Shown: one piece after another, positions 1-10,309 of the stretch
Layout: every line of letters begins with the position of its first letter
Numbering within the stretch: position 1 is the first letter of the stretch
From: Gymnorhina tibicen
Taxonomy: Eukaryota; Chordata; Aves; Passeriformes; Artamidae
Direction of reading: 5' to 3'
DNA length: 64,000 bases
Assembly (NCBI GenBank): GCA_013399875.1
Contig: VXAZ01009496.1
Location: 377,275 to 441,274, forward strand
Program-made: the position numbers and the translations under genes
The notes under the pieces: model-generated
Told to the model about the DNA's origin: nothing
Databases searched by the model: none
The model's input: the letters and a program-made list of their open reading frames with translations, nothing else

Positions 1-704
1 TCAGTTTCATAGCAAGGCCATTAGTCAAGGATTCTGGCACCCAAACCAGAAAAACCTCAAGACCTCAGCAGTCTGTCTTTTGATGTTTGCATATTCAGAT
101 GATAAATGCGTTATAACAAGAACATGTAACAATTCTTGCTTTTCTGGCAATATCATGCTTCTCTTCAATGTTCACATAATATGTGGGAAATGCTTCTTTA
201 GTCCAGTGTTTTTTGATTAGCTGCTTCTTGTCACCAGCCATAGAATTTCACACCTATGAGCAGTGGAGGAAATATGAAAGAACTAACCAGCAATTCCATA
301 ACCAAAGAAGAGACAAATTATGAAGAGAACAGAAAGAAAAAACAATAAAGAAAAGAAAAAAAAAGACTGTTCTTTAAAACTTACTTTACAAGCAAGTAGT
401 GTTCAAGTCTTGAATTGAGTTTGGGATCTTGGCTTGCCGTTTTGATCTCAGCAATAGATGTACTACATTTTTCTTTTAGTATCAAGCACTTCGGACATTT
501 CTCATACTTTTTGTAAAGTTCTTTTCTGAAGCTACTTTCAAAATCCAGAGTCATCTCTAGCAGTCAGTTCAAAAAAAAAGCAAAGGATCCTTTTCCAATA
601 ACACCCCTTTTCACAATATGCCTGTTACTGGGTGAAACAAACAGTCAAATAGTGTGGCGGAATATGCTGCACGTCAGTCACTTCGTAGAATGCATGAAAC
701 TTTT
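1..704. other. AT-rich unique sequence, no gene seen
   Basis: No open frame with recognisable protein features and no clear repeat family is visible. A purine-rich A/G run lies around 330-365. The sequence reads as ordinary AT-rich non-coding DNA. Confidence 0.6.
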
Positions 705-770
705 AGTCATTTTACCAAATGAGTGACTGAAGGAGTCATTTTGCAAAATGACTGAAAATTTCAGTCATTT
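705..770. repeat. Array of alternating inverted AGTCATTT motifs
   Basis: Five copies of AGTCATTT or its complement AAATGACT alternate in orientation: 705-713 forward, 717-728 reverse with a 2-nt insertion, 734-742 forward, 745-753 reverse, and 763-770 forward. Positions 734-753 form a perfect 20-bp palindrome. Positions 746-757 pair perfectly with 759-770 around a single central base, so the two palindromes share a half-site. Single-stranded DNA or RNA could fold here in more than one mutually exclusive way. It may be a remnant of a small palindromic element or a cluster of binding sites with an AP-1-like half-site (TGACT). No family was recognised. Confidence 0.75.
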
Positions 771-1880
771 CAGGAAATCACTGGTTTCATGATACTTCTA
801 ACATACCATGTGCTGAAGGGAAGGTTTAGTCTGGAAGTGGGAAGCAGATCGTGTTCTTCAAACCCCCTCTTGTGGCTGTGGGGAACAGCGCCATGAAATA
901 CCGCATTTTACAGTAATCTTTTGTTTAAAGACTGCAGTAATTGCCGAGGAAGGAGGGAGATGTGAGAGACCTTGTTTTATCCCGATGCTTATACTTTTCC
1001 TTGAAAATCTCTGTCAAAGGAGGGTTTTAGGGTTTTTTCTTAAATTGTTAAGCAATAGTACATGAGGTTTGAGCTGGATACCTCTGCAGAGATCCAGGAC
1101 AAAGCTGTTGCCAAAAAGGTTCCATATGGATGAATCCACTGGCTATTTTCTGTGGCTATTTAGTTTTAGTATAGCTGCATCTGTCTTATATAAAAGTAAA
1201 ACCTTCATTTTATTTTCTGCAATGTATTTTATAGCTGCATAGCCTTCAGGTAGAGCAGAAACAAAATGAACGTGTCCGGAGAATACTTTCTGAGGAGATA
1301 GTTAGGTTAGCAGTGAAAAATCTTTCACAAATGGAGGTGAACAGCTATTCAAAATCACGCAGCTTTGAACAAAAGCTGTCCTTAGGGCCAAACTCCTTGT
1401 TTTCCTAAGTAGAAACCAAAGAGTTCATCTTCTGGTTACGTTTGATGGGACTGAAGCAATGAGCTGACATTTTACATCCCATTGTAAAACGAGAGCAGGA
1501 TTAGGAGAGAGGTGATTGTGGTTTACTCAAAAATTCTTGCTTAATTCCAAAGTGCTTTAAAAAGAGTGATGCAAATGATGGCAGAAATTTTGGTCAGTAC
1601 CATATATCTGCAGTGCTGCCTTCCTGTGGAAGGAAATTACAACAGTGGCTTTGGGATATTGCATGTTGAGGACACATTTGCAGAAATGGCACCATACCTC
1701 GAGTCCCTGTCAAGAGGATAATGCCAGAACGAGAGTTAAAGCCATCAAATCAGATCATTACTTGGTTTGGAGCCACTCAGAAAAGATCAGTGCAAGTCTC
1801 TTCTGTAGGACTTCATCACAAAAGCCTTTGGACACCATCCAGGCCTGTGATACCTCATTTTGCCAGCATTCCCTCTTCCC
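771..1880. other. AT-rich unique sequence, no gene seen
   Basis: Open frames here (for example a 105-codon frame starting at 1645) are short, overlap one another on both strands and carry no recognisable domain. No repeat family or splice-site pair stood out. Confidence 0.55.
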
Positions 1881-1928
1881 AAATACCACATACTTCCCCT
1901 TTGAAGAAAGGGGAAGTATGTGGTATTT
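1881..1928. repeat. Perfect 22-bp hairpin with 4-nt loop
   Basis: The arms at 1881-1902 and 1907-1928 are exact reverse complements over 22 bp, separated by the loop GAAG. Pairing stops at the next flanking bases. A perfect 22-bp stem in otherwise decayed DNA implies recent origin or maintained pairing. It is shorter than a typical microRNA precursor, whose stem is about 30 bp or more with a larger loop, so a canonical microRNA is not favoured. A recent fold-back event or cruciform-forming site is possible. No flanking direct repeat was noticed. Confidence 0.9.
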
Positions 1929-3868
1929 TCAGAGAATTCTTTTAAATACATTTTTGATCTAATATGAGGAAACATTTTTTCTCAGCATAACTACAGCTAC
2001 TCATTTCTGTTTTTTCTTTCTTCATTTATTTTAAATTTGTATTTACAGTGATATTGAGAGTCAGTAGACTTATAACTTCTAAAAACGTAGCCTGAGAGAA
2101 TCTGGTAGAAGTCCATTTTTTTTGTACATTATAATCTGCCAGACTGAAAGACTACACAGATCAACTACAAAAGTACTTCATACCAAAACTTAGAGGAAAT
2201 GTGTCTGATCTAATGCAAAAGAAAATGATTGAACTGTGTAATTTAATAAAGGCTTACATTAGCGTGAAACACCCTGAGCAAACAATAGTTTAAAAATATA
2301 ACATGGAAAAACATTACTTAATCAACAGAAAGGAAACAATTGGTTGTGCTCTCCATAGGTTTCTTTCCCATTATGTAAGGTGCCCGAAATAATGACCATT
2401 AATAAGTTCAATATACTTCATTTAATGTATTAAGGAAATGGCTCACTGAGTTTCTACTACACAGGTCTGTAAAAATGAAACTGAAATTCCTTTTCACATG
2501 AAAAATTAGAGAGACTTTTTAGGGAAACACTGAAATATTTCATTTTGGGAATGCAACTATAAAATCAGCTAGAAAACATTATTTTTCCCTAGCTAAAACT
2601 GTCATACTTGACAAAAACCACAGCATGAATACTGGCTACACATTCATTTGCCGATAGATACTTCAGCAGCATGATTTTGTCCACATCTTTATATATTTAA
2701 AGAGCTCAAGGCTTGGTTCCTGGCTCTGGCACAGTTTTTGCAAGTGCATTAGGTCAAGGCGAGGACTTGTAACAGTGGCTCTAAATCTGCTTGAAAGTGT
2801 CTGAGTTTGAAACCAGTGAAATTCCACTGTGCTCCATTTCAGAATGTCCTGATGTGCCTCAGCTCCCTAAAAATATCTTTCTGGGAGGGAAAATTTATTA
2901 GCTCTTGTGAAGCACCCTTATGCTGCGACAACAGGGAACAGACAGGAGGACAAGGGCAAACCAGGACTGGCCCAAAGCTCCTTAGCAGGGCAGGACAAAA
3001 TGAATTTTTTCCGTTCTTCAACTTATGTCATACTCACAAGTAGTAGCAACACAACTTCTCCATGTAACATCCTTCCTAAATTACCTAGGGCATATGCTGG
3101 CCCAGGGAAAGACCAGCCTTCCTGGGAGGCAGCAAGAGGAGCAAGAGTTTGCCACCTCCCCGGGTACTTGGGGCTCAGCAGCTGCTGTCCTGGTCTGATC
3201 CCAGCCCCCTGCAGTCCCTGCTTTCCTCTATGGCTGCAGGAGGTTTTGTCCTCACAGGTGGTTGTGTGGGTCCTTGAAAGCTTGGCTTACCCCTTGCTTT
3301 GCTTTGAGTGGTGGCATATGTTTTGGGGCTTTATCACGACCAGGCACAAGCTTCCATGGAACCTGCTATAAGCATGACTAAAACCTCACACAGCATTAAG
3401 CTTTTCCATCCCAGCAGTTTTAATTAGGCCAGCCAGTTCGTACTACATGTTTATCACCATTAAACCCAGTATTATTTGCTGAAGTGAATGTAGACATGCA
3501 GAGAAGTCAGGTATTAGTAATTACTCTTAAAGGATACTATATATATACAGCCACTGTATTGATTTCCAATATTTAATGTTCCACAGTGACCAGCACAGAG
3601 CTAGCTACACTAATGAAAATACTAGTATATTATTCTCAGTTCCTTGGCCAATATTTAGAACATTTATTTTTATTTACCTACTACTGAAGAAAAGCTCTAT
3701 CTCTAATAAATTTATCCAAGTGAGAAGCTACTTTCAAAGACCACAATACGTTGCATGATGCAAAAAGCAATATGTTTTCGAATGTAACTTGACTACCTTA
3801 TTCACATGCTACTTTTAGAATATATTTTATTCTTACACCTGCGCACTATCAGTTTGCAGTTTCATTGC
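1929..3868. other. Unique sequence with a GC-richer patch, no recognised gene
   Basis: Most of the stretch is AT-rich. Positions about 3080-3370 are GC-richer and hold the end of a 154-codon plus-strand open frame (2907-3371). Its translation shows no recognised domain, signal peptide or splice context, and the frame overlaps two others, so it is treated as chance. A short TA run lies near 3538-3547. Confidence 0.5.
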
Positions 3869-4270
3869 CAGGCTGAGAAAGTTGGGGCTGCTCTACCTGG
3901 AAAAGGGAGTGTTGTTTGGAGCCCTCATAGCAACCTTCCAGTATCTGAAGGGGGCCTACAGGGAAGCCTAAGAGGCAATCTTCATCAGGAACTGAAGTAA
4001 CAGGACCAGGGGAAATGGCTTTGAACTGAAAGAGAGTAAGTTTAGATTGGAGGTTAGGAAGAAATTATTTACTGTGGGGGTGATGAGGCACTGGAACAGG
4101 TTGTCCAGAAAAGTTGTGGATGCCCCAAACCTGGCAGTGTTCAATGCCAGGCTGGATGGGGCTTTGAGAAACCTGGTGTAATGCAAGGTGTCCCTGCCCA
4201 CAGCAGAGGGGTTGGAAATGGATGAACTTTAAGGTCCCTTCCAACCCAAAGTGTTTTGTGCTTCTGTTGT
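3869..4270 (+). mobile_element. CR1 LINE 3' end, 5'-truncated
   Basis: About 400 bp match the end of an avian CR1 retrotransposon as known from memory. The segment starts in the part coding for the C-terminus of the reverse-transcriptase protein, where phrases such as CTTCCAGTATCTGAAGGGGG and AGGCACTGGAACAGGTTG are readable. It ends in the 3' tail TTAAGGTCCCTTCCAACCCA. The 5' truncation is usual for LINE insertion by target-primed reverse transcription. The open frame is broken by indels and the terminal short repeat is degenerate, so this is a dead copy of moderate age. Confidence 0.9.
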
Positions 4271-7040
4271 GCGGTTCAGTTGCACTGAGACACACCACTG
4301 TGATCACGTTTCTGCAACAGAACATTACAGGTCAGTAATTCTTCCCTTTTTCTTTTTCTCACTCCATGAATAGGTTTCTACTAAGTTAAATTAATTTTTT
4401 TTCTCAAAGATGGATAACCAGTGGACTTCTAAGCCTCATGAACTTTCAGCTGTGTGTTTCTGACATTAGTTTGCTGGGGAAGGGATCAGATCTCCCCTGT
4501 GCTCTTGTTTTCAAGCCTTATTATTATGGGGATTGGACTTCAAGAAGGCAGATTTTTACAGAACACTTAATTTGGGTTGGTCTCACAGACAACAACTTTT
4601 CCTGTGAATTGTGCCCTTGACTTCCGTATGAGTAGCTTCTGGTGAAGACTGAGTACATTTGAAACTCCTCCTTCAATTCAGTATTTTTCAAATGGTATCT
4701 GTGGCTAGAAGAAGCCAAGCTGCAGGTTCAGGGCCTCTAACAACTGTTCACAACAAATGTTCCAGCATTGGTAGTAATTAGATAATAGACAAGAAAAACT
4801 GCAATATGGAACAGACTATAGGAAGTAAGAAAATGCAATTTTGGTATGTTTAAATATCAATGTGAATGTGAAAAAATAAAACATTTTAAGGCAAGTTGTC
4901 AATTCACTAGAAGATACAATACCTGGTTTTCTTAACCTTTTCATAGCAAGTGAGGATAGCCAGCTGAGAGATTTTTTATCAGAACAGAATTTACTAAGTT
5001 GAGATTTCCCAGTTCTAGGTCTTCTAAAAAGCACATCAAACTGACATTATTTGTCTATCGCATCCATTCACCCACTGAGATCATCTTGGCTTTTTCTTTT
5101 TCTGTAACAGCATTCAGTCCAGTCATCATATCTATTTCTTCTCTTCTGCTTCTGTCATTTCCACAGCTTTAAGCTGTGACACTTAAAGACCCACACTTCC
5201 TCAGAAAATAATGCTTCAAGGTACAAAACGCTTTTTGAAGACCAGTTTTCTTTCAAGCTCTGATGTTACTCCCAGTTGTACCACCTTTCTGTCCTGCCTC
5301 CTGCACCTTCAATAATAGACAACAGAGAGACTTTGCAAAACATTAGGAAACTAATCACCAGGAACTGGATTTGTCTGACCATAAGGAAAATTCTGAAGAG
5401 CTATTTGCTTGGCAATAAGTAACTTTGCTCAACAGAGAAGCTGAACAGTTAAAGATGTCTTAAAGAGATCTATTTTTTAAAATGTATTATATTTAAAATT
5501 CACATTAAAGAGAATCACTTTGTTCTTACTACTGATAATAAAGGAATCTAATGCTTTCAAGTGTGAAAACAATCAAGTCTCAAGTAACAAGTGACCTCTG
5601 CTGCAAAATGAAGGCTGGAGGCTTTACAATATTCTCAGTCTTCTTTCCTGGCAAAGATCATCTACTACCAGATGGGGATCAATTAAAGGAACATGGAAAA
5701 GCTGACAATTGGCTTCCTGGCTAAATTTAAAATGTAAAAAGAAGTTGTTTCAGATGATGCCAAAATGACCAAGTTTTTCTTGGGAAGTGGAAAACTATTG
5801 AAAAAGATGAAAAACTTTCCAAAATGTTTTTTATTTCTCTCTGGGTTTTTTTGTCAAGAAAATTCAATGAACTTATCACAAACTTACAAATAGTTTCATC
5901 TGACCTGCACTTACATTTACAGCAAAGAAATCACTAGAGCAAAAGACATTCATCACCTCTGGGAACAAGGCACACCTTTTTTTCCATGCAGCTTTCCTGA
6001 ACACTAGTAAGCCATTAACCGTATTTGCTGCTTCCTGCATTCAATTACCAAACACGAAGTGTTTGCCAGACCAGATTTTCCACATGAAAGTATTCAACAT
6101 ACAGATATTTTTTTGCCATTCTTGTCCTATTCCAACAAATAGTTTTGTTTTTATCTGAACAAGGAGTGGGTTTCATGATCAAATATGAGAAATGCTATTT
6201 CTACATGCTAAATGCAAAAAGCTTGAAGGACCCAAGATCTGTATCCAAATTATAGCACTCAGACTGATTCTCAAGAGGCTGAAGTACAGGTTTTTTCCCT
6301 ATTTTTAATTTAAAAACAATACCATATTGTATAATTGTATTCTTGTTTTATTCAGAGCTACTGTTTCAACAGCAGATGCACTCCAGCAATGACAAATACT
6401 TTGAAAAACAACAGGACAGGTACTTTAATTAATTAATGCACTGTTAGAAGCAGTTTTGGATGCAGAATCTATGGGGGAATTTTATGAATATTTTGTCTGA
6501 ACAGTGCTTCTGTTTTCCAACAATTCTGTAAATATTTTAATACTGTAGCAAAAATGATGCATCCCTGATGAAAAGTTAAGAGACGGGAGAAGGAAAAAAA
6601 AAAAGTGTTTTCAACCTTTCAACCAAAGTATTTCCACCCCAAAATAGGAGATGTAGCCCGGGGCCAGGTAACTTCAACCTTGTTAACTGAGCCATGAGCA
6701 TCCTCTTAGGAATGACTAGAATTCATTGCAGGCTCACCAGAGCCCTGTAATGGATTCAGCATTAGGCTTCAAATGCAAGGGCCGAACTTCATGGGCCAGC
6801 AAAAGGCATGGATTGCAAAACAGGTAAGAACAAAAGCTCTGTGTGCAAACTGCTTCCCCCACCTTTAGAAACTCTTTTCTGCTGATTTTTTCCTTTCTGG
6901 AAGAAAAAGCATCTGTTTCAGGATACCTTGCCTTCCTAATTCTACTCAAATTAGAGAAATTATCCTGGGGGAAGGGAAAACATAGGACAAGGTTGAAAAC
7001 ATAGCTGTGAAATAGTGGTAACATTACTGGTTTTGCACTT
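4271..7040. other. AT-rich unique sequence, one weak exon candidate
   Basis: No protein family or repeat was recognised. A possible exon (6732-6823) is listed separately. An A-run lies at about 6593-6604. Overlapping short open frames on both strands look like chance. Confidence 0.5.
6732..6823 (+). other. Weak internal exon candidate
   Basis: The segment is bounded by ATTGCAG at 6725-6731 and a good donor ACAG|GTAAGA at 6820-6829. The 92 nt are open in the frame starting at the first base, which gives about 30 codons. The pyrimidine tract before the acceptor is poor, and the peptide is not recognised. Such pairs arise by chance in 64 kb, so this is only a pointer for RNA evidence. Confidence 0.15.
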
Positions 7041-7110
7041 TGGTTTGGTGGTGGTGGTTTTTTGTAGGTTTGTTGTGTTGTTGTTGCTGTTGTTGTTGAC
7101 TTTTTTTTAA
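7041..7110. repeat. G/T-rich low-complexity tract
   Basis: The tract consists of GGT, GTT and TTTG units, with a (TTG)n-like core around 7070-7098, and runs into a T-run. It is one of several G/T- or A/C-rich tracts in the window (see 21237, 42767, 46243 and 61081). Confidence 0.85.
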
Positions 7111-9424
7111 ACTTTCCATTCCTGTTTCCTTTACTCCCCTCTCCGAAAAGAAAGGGTTCAATCTTTCAGTCCCTTCTTTGCTGAAATCCAGGGAGGTGGA
7201 TTTCTGTTTATCTTTTTAAGATATCTTGAGCTTTCTGGAAGGCAATAGAACATTCTCTATTAACCTATAGTTTGTCAATGGTGAAAAGCCTTATGGTAGC
7301 TCTCCTGTTCTCATTTTCAATCTGCTCTCGCTGGAAGGGACAATCTGCTTAGTCTCTGTTGAGTAGGATGGGAGCTTGGGAGTTCCCACATTCCTTCTTG
7401 TCCTGCAGGATCCTGATGTTTTCCCCTCTGAAATTTTGAAGGGTCCTGCTGAGAGGATTGCAAAACCCTTCCCCAAATCTCATTTTTCACCTGGTATGAC
7501 ACAGCACTAAATCATCCCATTTACATAAATCTGTTCTCTGAGACCATTCAAGGACTGCACTTCTCTCAGTCTGGCACTATCTGGACCAATTGTTTTTCCT
7601 TCTTGCCTTAAACTGTTGTGAGAAACTACAGACAACCAGGGAGTTTTCTTTGGGAGACAAGTTACTACACATGAATGTTGTAAATATGGGACTCCTAAAC
7701 CCCTCCTCCTTTTTTTATACACACACACCCTTCCTCCATATTTAAAAGCATGTGGAGGCTGCCAGCCAGGTCTCTTTCAAGGTTATTTGGAAGGTCTTCA
7801 CTTTCCCTGATGTCAGCAATCAGACATGAATCACAGCGTTCAGAAGGAAAGGCTGCCTGTTGGCTAAAGCATCCCAGAATACTCCTTTCAAACTCATCCA
7901 AAGCACTGCCACAACGTCTGATATTAAATCCCATGATAAGTCATAGTTGAAATTAAACAACGTGGATGTCAATATCAGCTGGATCTGTACAAAGGCAAAA
8001 CCAGTGCACTTTGAGAAACACTGAAACAGCAATACCGGGGGAAATCAGTGTGTAAGCTGTCTGACCTCTTATTTTTTCCCCCATTCCTTCCTTATTCTCT
8101 TTCTCCTCCATCCCCAAAGGAAGTTAAAGATGTTTTTATAATGTGGATGATAGAGACGACTTATCTGCATAATGAAGCTGAAAACAGCCTGCTAGTGTTG
8201 AAGCTCCTCCTCTGCATGTTACATGCCAGCAGAGATTTGCTGCGAAACAGGAGAGCTGCAATGCAGCATTTTCCTCTGGAACTTTGCAGCTGTATTACAG
8301 TTCCAAGCACACCACAAAAAGACTTTTGTTTACAGTATTTAAATTCAATTTAAATGGCAGCTGTTAAAAGTAGGCAGATGAATCACTACACATCCACTAA
8401 CATTTTAGTGCTCACCCACTCTAAGGCTTTTATTCTTAACTGAATTACTTCATGTTCTCTTACAATTAATTTTCCTATTGTTTTATCATACTACCTGCCT
8501 CTAATAATTAGTGGTCCTTAATATTTGGCTATTAGCAGTCTTTAATACTCATTGAAAAATAAGATATCTGGGTAAAAAGCAGAGTCATAAAGGAGCTCAA
8601 AATACACAAAACCACTAAGTAGGGGTGATAAGGGCAGCAGCCTCAGAAGGCAGAGAAACTTCAAAGAAAATTTCACACGGAAATCATCTCTTAATTTCCT
8701 CAAGCACAGCAGTGTTAGTACCCAACATAATAATGTTCACCATTCTGCTTCCCAAACCGTACAATGTCACCAGAAGGTCAGTCAGGATGGCAGGATCTTA
8801 CCTCCAAGAGTCAAAGCTACAAACGCTCAGTGACTCCAGTCCCAGGCAGTGAAGTAACTGCCGCTCCTCCTTCAAGTCCATATTGCTTTAACATTACCTG
8901 GCTTAGCAAGACAGGATGTTACAATGTCATTTCCAATATGCATCCCAAGCCCCAAAGCTCTGCTCCAATTTACTCATGATTCTGAACTCCAAATATCCTA
9001 CAAAAAGATAAATTCTGGGTCCAGATTCTCCCCTCTTAACCCCTACACAGAAGTATTAGTTTAAAGCACCAACATTTCCTTTACAGGTTCAAAATATACT
9101 GCAGTTGCAAGTGAGAATACCGGTGCTCTTCGACTAGTTCCCCGTGGAAATAGTCACCAAACCAGTCAGCATAATTATCAGACCCTGGTGAAGAAAAATC
9201 CTGGATGAAAAATATATCAGTGACAATGATAAAATTCAGCTGATGGAAAAACTCTGACAGAGCTCTGGGGAAAAACTATTCCACTACTCTCTCGCTTTTG
9301 ACATGATATGAAGATAATTCACATAGAAGAATTATATTTGCACAAGGTTAGTAATAAGAAATCTCAAATTGGATTTCTGCTCTGTTTTTTTTTTTTAAAA
9401 CCCAACTTCCTACATGCTGGATTT
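7111..9424. other. Unique sequence with a long pyrimidine tract, no recognised gene
   Basis: Positions about 8064-8120 form a pyrimidine-rich tract ending in CCCCAAAG. A plus-strand frame stays open from there to 8353 (about 77 codons after the AG), but no donor follows and the peptide is not recognised. The sequence 8160-8350 contains small perfect palindromes such as GCTGCAATGCAGC. It could be a conserved non-coding element, which cannot be judged without alignment. A short CA run lies near 7719-7730. Confidence 0.45.
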
Positions 9425-9485
9425 AACCACTGATTTCAATAAAGCTGGGATTTAACTCTCATTGACTGCAATGCAGCCATTTCTC
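9425..9485. repeat. Possible old palindromic repeat relic
   Basis: The text around ACTGATTTCAATAAAGCTGG and CTCATTGACTGCAATG resembles the paired ATTGACTTCAATGG-type motifs found in very old palindromic repeats of reptile and bird genomes. This is recognition from memory of a decayed sequence. The family name is not known to me. Confidence 0.3.
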
Positions 9486-10190
9486 CCTAAGCCTGAAAAA
9501 TACTTAGCTTCCCACACATGTACACGCAAACAGAACAAAAGAGCAGAAACTACATATCCACGTGTCTCCTATAACATCTTATATCAACTGCATCTTACAG
9601 AATGACGGCTGCAAGCTTTGCACCAAGCTTTCACTCTATGTTTGAAGCTATAGCACACAACATTAAAGCACTTGCAAACAGCTATGACTGTCACAAATGA
9701 TAGAAGTATCTCTCCCCTTCATCTTTCTCCTGCTATTTCGCTAGAGAAGGCAGTTTTATGATGGGTCCTTATTTGAATGATCATACCCTGATTTTCTGCA
9801 TCTTCTGCTGCGATTGACTGGAGATCGATCAGTTGTTGATAAGCGCTGTGAATGTTAAAACATGTCAGGCCAGAAAAAGGGACAGATTTCTCTATTAGCC
9901 ATGCACATAAAGCCCAAAATAGCAGGCCTCTCTCCCCTGAAGTACTCACACCTTGCTGTATTGCAAATATCAAACAGCAATGAGTTATTTATTGCCCAGT
10001 CAAGTCCTCTCACTCCTGAACATGGCAAACTCTAATGCTTTACCTGAACTGACCTCTGATGGAACAAAATTAATCTCTCTGTTTCCACAAAGACTGTACA
10101 GATGTCCAAAATATAGGATCTTCCTAGATATTTTATTCTTTTGCTGAGTAGAGTGCTGAACTGGATAATCCCTAAATCACTGACTGCTGA
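9486..10190. other. AT-rich unique sequence, nothing recognised
   Basis: No gene-like or repeat-like structure was seen. The short open frames on both strands have no recognisable features. Confidence 0.55.
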
Positions 10191-10309
10191 GAGGGTTTAG
10201 CAGGGGAAGGATCACTATTTATGTTCCTATACACTTCCCTAAGCGTCTGCACCCACTGACTGCTAGAGACAGAATATTAGGCTAGAAAGACCCATAGCCC
10301 AACCTCTGT
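10191..10309 (+). mobile_element. Ancient CR1-like LINE 3' tail
   Basis: The order of phrases GTTTAGCAGGGGAAGGATCA, then GACAGAATATTAGGCTAGA, then a decayed 'gaccnatagnccnaacc' block follows the 3' end of an old amniote CR1-type family. Its consensus, from memory, reads roughly 'aggatcac ... gacaggatactgggctagatggacc'. Only about 120 bp survive and divergence is high, so the subfamily cannot be named. Confidence 0.5.

Noticed and set aside
1881..1928. MicroRNA precursor
   Set aside because: The stem is only 22 bp with a 4-nt loop and no flanking pairing, too short for normal Drosha/Dicer processing.
2907..3371. 154-codon plus-strand open frame
   Set aside because: No recognisable domain or splice context. 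It lies in a GC-richer patch with competing frames, so chance is the simplest explanation.
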